Below are positions 1-6,768 of a stretch of DNA of 9,767 bases, piece by piece; position 1 is the stretch's first letter; every line of letters starts with the position of its first letter. The stretch comes from JAMIFN01 sp964608575 (GTDB lineage: Bacteria > Pseudomonadota > Gammaproteobacteria > Burkholderiales > Burkholderiaceae_C). Location: positions 1 to 9,767 of the forward strand of contig CAZSPW010000071.1 of the NCBI GenBank assembly GCA_964608575.1, given 5' to 3'. Below the pieces are notes generated by a model, which saw nothing but the letters and a program-made list of their open reading frames with translations, searched no databases and had not been told where the DNA came from. The translations under genes were made by a program, and so were the position numbers.

Positions 1-175
1 GCTGGCCAATTTTCAGGCTCATCAATCGGTCTATAAAATAAGGACCTGCAGCCAAACCCAATAGCAATGCGGTCATGGCCGCCATCACCGCACGTAAGGT
101 GAGGTATTGGAAAATCCGTAATACGCCCCAATCGGGCATGAGTGCGAGTAGCCAAGCGGCCAAACTAGGCAGCAT
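1..175 (-). CDS. mraY: MraY, phospho-MurNAc-pentapeptide transferase (N-terminal part only)
   Basis: Partial gene: 58 codons from an ATG at 175..173 run off the left edge of the window. MraY is the integral membrane enzyme that transfers phospho-MurNAc-pentapeptide from UDP to undecaprenyl phosphate, forming lipid I. The visible residues begin MLPSLAAWLLALMPDWGVLR and continue through a run of hydrophobic residues (V30 to G44) before an FIDRL segment, as in the first membrane segment and first loop of MraY. A strong Shine-Dalgarno sequence, AAGGAGG at 187..181, lies 5 nt before the ATG and fixes the start. The start lies inside the 3' end of murE-murF (11 nt shared), which fits translational coupling and the standard dcw order. 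The catalytic aspartates lie beyond the edge and cannot be checked. Confidence 0.95.
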   Translation of the reverse strand, partial: MLPSLAAWLLALMPDWGVLRIFQYLTLRAVMAAMTALLLGLAAGPYFIDRLMSLKIGQ

Positions 176-3098
176 GTGCGCCTCCTTTTTCTGTAATGGC
201 GTCCGCTACACAAGCTGTTGTATGGCTAGTATTGGCCTCTTCCAAGGTTTTTAATAAGCGTTCCATGCGCATAAAGCGCGAGCCTTTGATCAAAATACTG
301 CGGTAGCCCTGAGCCTCGCGTAAACAAGCCGCTTGCAGACTCTCCATGCTGGCGAAATGCCGCGCGCCAGGAAATGCTGCGGCCGTATAGCGCATGAGGT
401 CACCTATGGCATACAAGCTTTCAATCCCCCGCTCAGCTGCATACTCGCCAATTTCAGTATGAAACTCTTCCCCCTGGCTGCCCACCTCGCCCATATCACC
501 TAAAACCAATAAATGCGGGCCAGGTAAGTCTGCCAATACATCAATCGCAGCACAGACCGAATCAGGGTTAGCGTTGTAGCTGTCATCTACGACATCCAGA
601 TTTTTGCCCCCCAAACATAAACGCAGAACACGACAGCGACCTGGCACAGCCTCAAACGCATTCAAGCCCTGAGCAATAGTCGCCACCGGTATGCCAACAG
701 CCAAACAAGCAGCCACAGCTGCTAGTGAATTTTTCACATGGTGGCGACCCGCTATGCGCAAACGATAAGCAAACTCACCAAGGGGGCTATGCGCACGGAC
801 GATCCACGCACCCTCACGCCAATCGGCTTGGGCAGTTAGCTCGGCTGCGCCCTGGGCAGCAAAGCGCAACACCTCGCGCCCACCAGTCTGGCTTTGCCAG
901 ACACTCGCGTAAGCGTCATCTGCAGGGTAAACAGCGGTCCCATCAACTGGTAAATGCAGCAAAACCGAACCGTTTTCGCGTGCCACAGCTTCCACCGTGT
1001 GCATAAATTCTTGATGCTCTCTTTGTGCATTATTCACAATGGCGACTTGCGGCTTAGTTAAACTGGCTAAGTAGTCAATTTCACCAGGGTGATTCATACC
1101 TAGCTCCACTACACCGATGCGATGCGATGCACGCAAACGCAGCAAGGTCAATGGCACACCAATTTCATTATTCAAATTACCTTGAGTGGCCAAGGCTGCA
1201 TCACCTGCATAAACGCGCAAAATGCCAGCAATCATTTGGGTGACGGTGGTTTTGCCATTGCTTCCTGTCACGGCGATTAAAGGCAGAGCAAACTGTGCGC
1301 GCCAAGCCGCAGCTAATGCGCCTAGGGCGCGTAAACTGTTTTCAACCTCAATACCTGGCAAACCCGCCGCTTGCAAAGCCCCCGATGTTTGCGTAATAGC
1401 GGCGGTGGCACCAGCAATTTTGGCTTGCGGCAGCATAGAACCAGCATCAAATTTCTCACCTTTTAAGGCTATAAACAGATCGCCAGCTTGCACACTGCGC
1501 GTATCCGTGTGTACGCGCAAAATCGGCGTGGCAGCATGGCCTATCAAACGCGCGGGAATACCCGCTTGCTCTAGCCATGTATGCACTTGCCCCAAATTCA
1601 TTAGCTCAACAGGGTTATCCTGCCTTGCATTTTTGCTCCACATTTTGCGTACTTCTTCTTGGTCTGAGAAATGCGTTTTTTGCCCACGCACCTCTTGGTA
1701 ATCTTCATGACCTTTGCCTGCTATCAATACGACATCTTGTGGTGCGGCCTGATCTAGAGCCCAAGCAATAGCAGCTGCTCTATCCAGCTCGACACGACCA
1801 GGCATTTTCTGCATGCCAGCAAGTACGGCCTGCGCAATAGCAGCAGGGTCTTCGTCGCGCGGGTTATCACTAGTCAGTACCACAATGTCAGCATTCTGTT
1901 GCGCCGCAGCCCCCATCAAAGGGCGTTTACTGCCATCACGATTGCCACCGCAGCCAAACACCACCCACAATTTGGCGCCAGCAGCTTGAGTAATAGTTTG
2001 CAATGCTTGTAGGCTTTTTTCTAAAGCGTCTGGGGTATGGGCGTAATCCACCACAGCCGTTGGCCAGCCTGCATATTGCAATACTTCCATCCGCCCCGGA
2101 ACAGCGCGCAACTGACTGCAAGCCACAACGGCATCACCAGCGGCTACACCCAGACTGAGCAAAGTTGCTATTACGCCCAACACATTGCTGATGTTGTACG
2201 CACCATATAAAGGCAAGGCCATAGCGTAAGCTTGCCCTGCTATGCGTAGCGTAAAGCGCGCGCCTGCATTGCTGAAACTGATATTTTCGGCATACACATC
2301 AGCAGGACGAACCACGGAATACGAGTAACAAGCCAAGCCTCGATCGCGGCAATGCACCAACAGCTCCAAGCCTTTCACATCATCGAGATTAACCACCGCT
2401 GCACGCAATCCTGGCCAATCAAACAAAGAAAGCTTTGCCTTCCAATAGCTGGCCATATCACCGTGGTAATCCAAATGGTCTTGTGTGAAGTTGGTAAACA
2501 CAGCAGTATGAATTTGACTGCCAGCCATCCGCCCCTCAACCAAACCAATACTGGAAGCCTCCATCGCACAGGCACCGCAGCCGTCACGGTGCATCTGTGC
2601 TAACTGAGCTTGTAGCGTTATAGGATCGGGGGTGGTTAAGCCCGTGTATGCCAATGCTCCCATACGCCCTACACCTAAAGTCCCAACTAAACCACAGCCA
2701 CCTAAGCCATATTTTGCAGGGAGCTGCTCTATCGCTTGCGCCAACCACCAACTGCTAGAAGTTTTGCCATTGGTGCCCGTTATGGCGCAGAGTTTCAGCT
2801 TCGCAGTAGGCTGATCATAAAAAGCCGCAGCCAACTCGCCGGCTCGAGCTTTAAGACCATGCACGGAAAAAATTCGTGCATCTTGAAACCCCCAGTTCTG
2901 CGCGCCTTCCGCCTCTATTACACAAGCAGAAGCTCCTGCAGCCAATGCGCTGACTACAAATTGCCTAGCATCCAAGCCGTAACCTGGCCAAGCCACAAAA
3001 ACTTGCCCTGCTTGTAATTTGCGACTATCTGCCACGAGCGCTGTTGCACCCATAGCCTGTAGCTTGGCTGCCAAAGCGTGGATATCTTGTTTGATCAC
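165..3098 (-). CDS. murE/murF: Fused MurE-MurF, bifunctional UDP-MurNAc-tripeptide and pentapeptide ligase
   Basis: A 977-residue fusion of two cytoplasmic ATP-dependent Mur ligases. The MurE half (about 1-495) adds meso-diaminopimelate to UDP-MurNAc-L-Ala-D-Glu; the MurF half (about 500-977) adds D-Ala-D-Ala. MurE signals: ATP loop GTNGKT at 108-113, TTPDP at 155-159, the likely carbamylated lysine K222, and DNPR at 411-414, the signature of meso-DAP rather than lysine use. MurF signals: ATP loop GSNGKTT at 612-618, ELGMNHPGEI at 665-674, and DDSYNANPDS at 838-847. The start is GTG at 3098..3096, supported by AGGAG at 3110..3106 seven nt upstream and by a GTGA overlap with the ftsI stop. The MurF half begins at an in-frame ATG (1601..1599) with no convincing ribosome site, so separate MurF synthesis is unlikely. 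Both halves keep their key motifs, so both activities are expected. The same fusion is known in Bordetella. Confidence 0.97.
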   Translation of the reverse strand: MIKQDIHALAAKLQAMGATALVADSRKLQAGQVFVAWPGYGLDARQFVVSALAAGASACVIEAEGAQNWGFQDARIFSVHGLKARAGELAAAFYDQPTAKLKLCAITGTNGKTSSSWWLAQAIEQLPAKYGLGGCGLVGTLGVGRMGALAYTGLTTPDPITLQAQLAQMHRDGCGACAMEASSIGLVEGRMAGSQIHTAVFTNFTQDHLDYHGDMASYWKAKLSLFDWPGLRAAVVNLDDVKGLELLVHCRDRGLACYSYSVVRPADVYAENISFSNAGARFTLRIAGQAYAMALPLYGAYNISNVLGVIATLLSLGVAAGDAVVACSQLRAVPGRMEVLQYAGWPTAVVDYAHTPDALEKSLQALQTITQAAGAKLWVVFGCGGNRDGSKRPLMGAAAQQNADIVVLTSDNPRDEDPAAIAQAVLAGMQKMPGRVELDRAAAIAWALDQAAPQDVVLIAGKGHEDYQEVRGQKTHFSDQEEVRKMWSKNARQDNPVELMNLGQVHTWLEQAGIPARLIGHAATPILRVHTDTRSVQAGDLFIALKGEKFDAGSMLPQAKIAGATAAITQTSGALQAAGLPGIEVENSLRALGALAAAWRAQFALPLIAVTGSNGKTTVTQMIAGILRVYAGDAALATQGNLNNEIGVPLTLLRLRASHRIGVVELGMNHPGEIDYLASLTKPQVAIVNNAQREHQEFMHTVEAVARENGSVLLHLPVDGTAVYPADDAYASVWQSQTGGREVLRFAAQGAAELTAQADWREGAWIVRAHSPLGEFAYRLRIAGRHHVKNSLAAVAACLAVGIPVATIAQGLNAFEAVPGRCRVLRLCLGGKNLDVVDDSYNANPDSVCAAIDVLADLPGPHLLVLGDMGEVGSQGEEFHTEIGEYAAERGIESLYAIGDLMRYTAAAFPGARHFASMESLQAACLREAQGYRSILIKGSRFMRMERLLKTLEEANTSHTTACVADAITEKGGAHAA

Positions 3099-4822
3099 AG
3101 TTGGGCTCCTGTACCTGAGCTGCTAGCGGCCATGGGTAAATCGGGTTGTACTTGCAAAATTTGCAAGGCCTGCTGTACTGCCGCACTAAATACTGGGCCT
3201 GCCACTGCTCCGCCGTAATACACACCATTTTTCGGATCATCAATCATCACTGCTGCAATTACACGCGGGCTATCGACTGGCGCAAAGCCTACAAAAAATC
3301 CACTGTATTGATTTTGGGCGTAAGCGCCACCGATCTGCTTGTGTACTGTGCCTGTTTTTCCACCTACGCTATAGCCATTGATCGCTGCCTGCCTGGCTGT
3401 TCCACCCGGCTGGGTCACTAAATACATCATTTGTCGCATCGCTTTGGCATCTTTACTGCTGAGCACGCGTTCACCTTGGACTACAGTGCTCTGCTTTTCC
3501 AATGTTGCGGGCAAAAAATAACCATCGCTCGTAAAAATCGTGTAGGCCTGAGCCATTTGCAGCAGACTGGTGGCTATGCCATAGCCGTAACTAATCGTGG
3601 CTTTTTCAACAGGACGCCAATTTTTATAATTACGCAAGCGTCCAGCTGTAGTGCTGGGGAATTTCAGCGCGGGTTTTTGCCCAAAGCCCACACGCGTCAA
3701 CATGTCCCACATATCTTTGCTGTCTAGCAGCTGCGAAATTTTGACAGTGCCGACATTGCTCGATTTCTGGATGATTTGACTCACTGTAAGATCACCGGCA
3801 GGATGAGCATCACGAATAATCGATCCGGTCACATTGATATAGCCTGGATCTGTAGCAAATACCGTATTGGGGGTCACTCTTCCTTCGCTCAGAGCCAAAG
3901 AAACTGTAATCGGCTTCATGCTTGAGCCTGGCTCATACATATCCATCACTGCTCTGTTGCGTGTCAATGCGGGCTGAATCTTGCCACGCAGGCTAGGGTC
4001 GAAGCTGGGGTAGTTCGCCATAGCCAACACCTCGCCAGTTTGTGCATCTAACATCACTAAACTGCCCGATTTCGCATTGTGCAACTGCACTGCGTCACGC
4101 AGCTTTTGATAGGCCATGAACTGGATTCGACTGTCTATGCTGAGATAGATATCCTGCCCGTCTTGCGGCTCAACAATATCGCTGTCTTCAATGACCCGCC
4201 CCAAGCGATCTTTTATCACACGGCGGGACCCTGGCTTGCCAGCGAGTACATCATCATAGGCACGCTCTATACCCTCGCGTCCAACTTGATCGATGTTCGT
4301 AATGCCTACTACTTGGGATACTGACTCGCCCTCTGGATATTGACGACGATACTCCTTACGCAGATATAAGCCTTTGATTTTGAGCGCAGCGACGCGCCGC
4401 CCCATGTCATCGTCCATCTGCCTGCGTAACCAGACAAAACTACGCCCCTTGAGCTTTTTTTTCAAATCCAAGGGCTTCAACTCTAGCGCCTTGGATAAAG
4501 CTAATAATTGCTCTGCATTGGGTGCAAACTCATCCATTTGCACCCATGCACTTTGGGCGGGAGTACTAGAAGCCAGAATTTGTCCATTCCGCTCCAAAAT
4601 ACGGCCACGGTTAGCGGGCAATTCTGGCGTTCTGGCATAACGCACTTCGCCTTTTTGAACAAAAAAGTCTTGTTTCCAGACCTGAATATAAGCCGCTCTT
4701 CCTGCTAGCCCTAAAAACCCCAGAGCTACTGCAAAAACCAAAAATCGGCTGCGCCCTATAGGCGCTTTGCTGCTGAGCACAGGGCCTATGGTGTAATGCA
4801 CAGGAGGCACTTTACGACTCAT
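3095..4822 (-). CDS. ftsI: FtsI (PBP3), division-specific peptidoglycan transpeptidase
   Basis: A 575-residue class B penicillin-binding protein that crosslinks septal peptidoglycan in the periplasm as part of the divisome. A short basic cytoplasmic tail is followed by one membrane anchor (about 27-46). The PBP dimerisation region follows, with the conserved stretch NRGRILERNG at 71-80, and then the transpeptidase domain. All three active-site motifs are present: SSMK at 300-303 (nucleophile S300), SSN at 354-356 and KTG at 489-491. The length is normal for the family. The ATG at 4822 has GAGGG about 5 nt upstream and overlaps the ftsL stop as ATGA; the gene's own stop overlaps the murE-murF start as GTGA. 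The position between ftsL and murE is the standard dcw arrangement. Nothing unusual is seen. Confidence 0.98.
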   Translation of the reverse strand: MSRKVPPVHYTIGPVLSSKAPIGRSRFLVFAVALGFLGLAGRAAYIQVWKQDFFVQKGEVRYARTPELPANRGRILERNGQILASSTPAQSAWVQMDEFAPNAEQLLALSKALELKPLDLKKKLKGRSFVWLRRQMDDDMGRRVAALKIKGLYLRKEYRRQYPEGESVSQVVGITNIDQVGREGIERAYDDVLAGKPGSRRVIKDRLGRVIEDSDIVEPQDGQDIYLSIDSRIQFMAYQKLRDAVQLHNAKSGSLVMLDAQTGEVLAMANYPSFDPSLRGKIQPALTRNRAVMDMYEPGSSMKPITVSLALSEGRVTPNTVFATDPGYINVTGSIIRDAHPAGDLTVSQIIQKSSNVGTVKISQLLDSKDMWDMLTRVGFGQKPALKFPSTTAGRLRNYKNWRPVEKATISYGYGIATSLLQMAQAYTIFTSDGYFLPATLEKQSTVVQGERVLSSKDAKAMRQMMYLVTQPGGTARQAAINGYSVGGKTGTVHKQIGGAYAQNQYSGFFVGFAPVDSPRVIAAVMIDDPKNGVYYGGAVAGPVFSAAVQQALQILQVQPDLPMAASSSGTGAQL

Positions 4823-5121
4823 GGCTGCCCTCTAGGTATAGCATTACCCGCAGGCACACGCACAAAACGCACGCTGGCCGCTGGGCTAATACGCATCCCC
4901 AATTCGGTACGAGCCAATCTCTCAACCTTGGTATTCGAAGCCGCTTCGCGCTTTTCTACAGTTAAGGTCTCGCGCTCAATATCCAAGGCACGAGCATGCT
5001 GATTCGCCTTTTCCAGCTCCATAAAAGTTTGACGCGCATGATATTGAGTATTGACTAAGAATACCGCGCTCACCAAGGCAGCCAGCAACAATAGCAAATT
5101 TAGCCCAGCCCAGCCCTTCAT
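4819..5121 (-). CDS. ftsL: FtsL, cell division membrane protein
   Basis: A 100-residue bitopic protein: a very short cytoplasmic N-terminus, a leucine-rich membrane segment (about 6-24), then a periplasmic region with heptad-like spacing (about 30-75) suited to coiled-coil pairing. In the FtsQLB complex, FtsL pairs with FtsB and helps activate the FtsWI synthase. FtsL sequences are poorly conserved; the call rests on size, topology, the VERLARTELGM segment (66-76), typical of the FtsL C-terminal region, and the location between rsmH and ftsI. AGGGG lies 6 nt before the ATG. The start shares one base with the rsmH stop (TGATG) and the stop overlaps ftsI by 4 nt, so synthesis of the three proteins is probably coupled. 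Confidence 0.93.
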   Translation of the reverse strand: MKGWAGLNLLLLLAALVSAVFLVNTQYHARQTFMELEKANQHARALDIERETLTVEKREAASNTKVERLARTELGMRISPAASVRFVRVPAGNAIPRGQP

Positions 5122-6074
5122 CAGTATCCCCTGCCTTGGGTCACAAAAGGCGCATCGCTGCGCTCGGCTACCCGCATAATCGCACTGCGTGCACGCGGAT
5201 TAGCTTGCACTTCAACAGCGCTGGGCTTCATACGATCGAGCAACTTTAAAGGCATAGATTGCGCCTGTTGACGCAGCATCCACCGCATGTCATCACGCAT
5301 CACCTGCTCTTTGGCTTGCGTTTGCATGAACTGCTTGACAATCCGATCTTCCAGGGAATGAAAGCTAATCACAACCAAACGCCCGCCCGGAGCTAGAACC
5401 TGCATACTGGCATGAAGCGCGGACTGCACCTGCTCCAGTTCGCCATTGATAAAAATACGCAACGCTTGAAATGTACGCGTTGCAGGGTGCTGCCCTCCTT
5501 CACGGGTCTTTACCACCCCAGCAATCAACTGTGCAAGCTCAGCTGTGCCTGCAATTGCCCCCTGCGCTCGCACCCGAGCAACGATAGCTTTGGCGATCGG
5601 TTTGGCAAAACGCTCTTCGCCATAATCGCGAATAACCTGCGCCAACTGTTTTTCCTCTACTTGCAGCAACCATTCACTCACGCTGAGGCCCGCAGTTGGA
5701 TCCATACGCATATCCAAAGGGCCATCATGTCGAAAAGAGAAGCCTCGCGCAGCATCATCAATTTGTGGCGAGCTGATACCTAAATCCAAGAGGACGCCTT
5801 GCACACTAGCGGCAGGCAGTTGCGCCAACTCACTAAAAGTAGCGTGACGGATATCAAAACGCTGGTCTTGCCATTGCCGCGCCACTGCCACCGCCTGTGG
5901 GTCGCGATCAAATGCCGTCAAACGGCCTTGTGGCTGTAACTTTTGCAAAATCGCATGCGAGTGTCCGCCACGCCCAAAGGTGCCATCAACATAATGACCA
6001 TTCAAGTCTGTCAGTAAAGCCTCTACCGCCTCGTTCAACAAAACGGTTTGGTGCACAAAGTCTGTATCGACCAT
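5121..6074 (-). CDS. rsmH: RsmH (MraW), 16S rRNA m4C1402 methyltransferase
   Basis: SAM-dependent methyltransferase that N4-methylates C1402 in the decoding centre of 16S rRNA; it sits by convention in the dcw cluster. Visible family motifs, numbered from the ATG: HQTVLLNEAVE near 8-18, the SAM-binding YVDGTFGRGGHS at 28-39, LLDLGISSPQID at 95-106, DMRMD at 121-125, RTFQALRIFINGEL at 200-213 and VISFHSLEDRIVKQ at 235-248. I chose the ATG at 6074..6072, giving 317 residues. GAGGTG ends 8 nt upstream of it, and it forms TGATG with the mraZ stop, the same one-base overlap used at rsmH-ftsL. An in-frame GTG at 6080 would add two residues but sits only 2 nt from the ribosome site. Confidence 0.97.
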   Translation of the reverse strand: MVDTDFVHQTVLLNEAVEALLTDLNGHYVDGTFGRGGHSHAILQKLQPQGRLTAFDRDPQAVAVARQWQDQRFDIRHATFSELAQLPAASVQGVLLDLGISSPQIDDAARGFSFRHDGPLDMRMDPTAGLSVSEWLLQVEEKQLAQVIRDYGEERFAKPIAKAIVARVRAQGAIAGTAELAQLIAGVVKTREGGQHPATRTFQALRIFINGELEQVQSALHASMQVLAPGGRLVVISFHSLEDRIVKQFMQTQAKEQVMRDDMRWMLRQQAQSMPLKLLDRMKPSAVEVQANPRARSAIMRVAERSDAPFVTQGRGY

Positions 6075-6544
6075 CACCACCGCACCTCTTGCAAACTCGC
6101 CTGCAAATTCTGTTCTTGCACTACAACTTCAGCTGCACGCAGCGCGCGCTGTTTGTTACGCAAGGCCGCAAAGTCTTCAGGATTCCAAATCTCAAAATAT
6201 TCACCAACTCCAACCAACAAAGCCAGCTTGTCAATGCGAGCCGCCTCTCGCAGCTCTACAGGCAATAAAAGGCGTTTAGCGCTATCGAGCTGCACCGGGC
6301 AAGCACCGCCCAAAATGATGCGTTTGAGCCACTGATTAGCGCTACCTGCATGGCTAAATTGCTGGGAAAAGCTGTGCCACTTCGGCTCAGGCATGCAAAG
6401 CAAAAAACCGTCCGGATGCTCAGTCAGCACCAATTGATCAGCACAGAGAGCCGACACGCTATCTCGATAACGCGCAGGCAAGGACAGCCTGTGCTTTGCA
6501 TCAAGCGTCACCTGCTCTCGACCTAATAGCTGTATCTCTGCCAT
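6074..6544 (-). CDS. mraZ: MraZ, transcriptional regulator of the dcw cluster
   Basis: A 156-residue DNA-binding protein, slightly longer than the usual 143-152. It has two tandem SpoVT/AbrB-like half-domains, each with the MraZ DXXXR signature: DAKHR at 15-19 and DSAKR at 87-91, both followed by a LxLP segment. In E. coli MraZ binds TGGGN direct repeats upstream of its own gene and represses the cluster; such a repeat pair is present here at 6549-6563, just before the start codon. The start is ATG 6544..6542. Its ribosome site is weak (GGGGTGAG directly upstream) and coincides with the repeats. The gene is first in the overlapping dcw chain, and its stop shares one base with the rsmH start. 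Confidence 0.97.
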   Translation of the reverse strand: MAEIQLLGREQVTLDAKHRLSLPARYRDSVSALCADQLVLTEHPDGFLLCMPEPKWHSFSQQFSHAGSANQWLKRIILGGACPVQLDSAKRLLLPVELREAARIDKLALLVGVGEYFEIWNPEDFAALRNKQRALRAAEVVVQEQNLQASLQEVRW

Positions 6545-6563
6545 CTCACCCCACTTTTTCCCA
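6539..6563 (-). promoter_or_regulatory. Candidate MraZ operator (TGGGN direct repeats)
   Basis: Reading the minus strand toward mraZ, TGGGA (6563..6559), a 5-nt spacer and TGGGG (6553..6549) give two TGGGN units at a 10-nt period, the arrangement described for MraZ boxes in E. coli. A third, degenerate unit, TGGCA (6543..6539), keeps the phase and includes part of the start codon. The repeats cover the mraZ ribosome-binding region. Function is inferred from the family; no binding has been shown here. Confidence 0.6.
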
Positions 6564-6638
6564 CCTCTTAGAAAAGTTTTCTTTAGTGGTATGTGAGATT
6601 TTATATTTTTTTTCTTTTAAATCAATAAGTTATCTCAC
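6543..6638 (-). promoter_or_regulatory. mraZ leader with three GTGAGAT/ATCTCAC copies, possible alternative hairpins
   Basis: Reading toward mraZ: copy A GTGAGAT at 6638..6632, inverted copy B ATCTCAC at 6599..6593, and copy C GTGAGAT at 6549..6543, which includes the first two bases of the mraZ start codon. B could pair with A, or with C. The B-C pairing extends after a small internal loop by CCAC (6589..6586) with GUGG (6554..6551), giving 11 base pairs over the ribosome site and AUG. B-A pairing requires transcription from upstream of 6638. This is seen in sequence only; a regulatory role is inference. Confidence 0.35.
6600..6628 (-). promoter_or_regulatory. Tentative mraZ promoter
   Basis: A TATAAA -10-like hexamer at 6605..6600 lies in a very AT-rich stretch; TTATTG at 6628..6623 is spaced 17 nt from it but matches a -35 box poorly (TTGATT at 6625..6620 is closer to consensus but only 14 nt away). 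The predicted transcription start is near 6593, about 49 nt before the mraZ start codon. Position and AT content support it; the -35 does not. Confidence 0.3.
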
Positions 6639-6701
6639 TTTTTATGACTCATTAAAAATCAACGACTTGGGAGTGTTTGCTCAAATTTTTCACAGTAAAT
6701 T

Positions 6702-6711
6702 CACTTAAGTG
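6702..6711. repeat. Perfect 10-bp palindrome CACTTAAGTG
   Basis: An uninterrupted palindrome in the tadA-mraZ gap, about 100 nt upstream of the tentative mraZ promoter. It could be a binding site for a dimeric regulator, but a 10-bp palindrome can occur by chance and no second copy is seen nearby. Confidence 0.3.
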
Positions 6712-6768
6712 CACGCAAGAGATCAGGGAAAGCACTAGTACTGTACGAGCTAGATCACAAAGCTGAGC

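Larger units (their letters stand above)
6545..6768. other. Intergenic region between tadA and mraZ
   Basis: A 224-nt gap between two minus-strand genes. The mraZ-proximal half (about 6571-6660) is strongly AT-rich and carries the leader and promoter candidates listed separately. The tadA-proximal half has a perfect palindrome, CACTTAAGTG, at 6702-6711. I see no convincing rho-independent terminator after tadA, so some readthrough from tadA into the dcw cluster is possible. No open reading frame here looks like a gene. Confidence 0.7.

Noticed and set aside
1599..1601. Independent internal initiation of MurF at the in-frame ATG
   Set aside because: No Shine-Dalgarno sequence of useful strength lies upstream; only a weak GAG is present.
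1222..1701. Plus-strand 159-codon open frame opposite murE-murF
   Set aside because: It lies wholly antisense to a gene with clear catalytic motifs, has no recognisable domain or ribosome site, and its composition follows from the complement of the real gene.
6075..6080. GTG start at 6080 for rsmH
   Set aside because: It sits 2 nt from the ribosome site, while the ATG at 6074 has proper spacing and the same TGATG overlap as the next junction.
5412..6268. Two 123-codon plus-strand frames opposite rsmH and mraZ
   Set aside because: Antisense shadows of conserved genes; no family resemblance and no initiation signals.
6545..6768. Continuation of the truncated hydrolase domain beyond the tadA stop by frameshift
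   Set aside because: No other frame downstream of 6769 shows hydrolase-like sequence, and the 224-nt gap is too short for the missing part.
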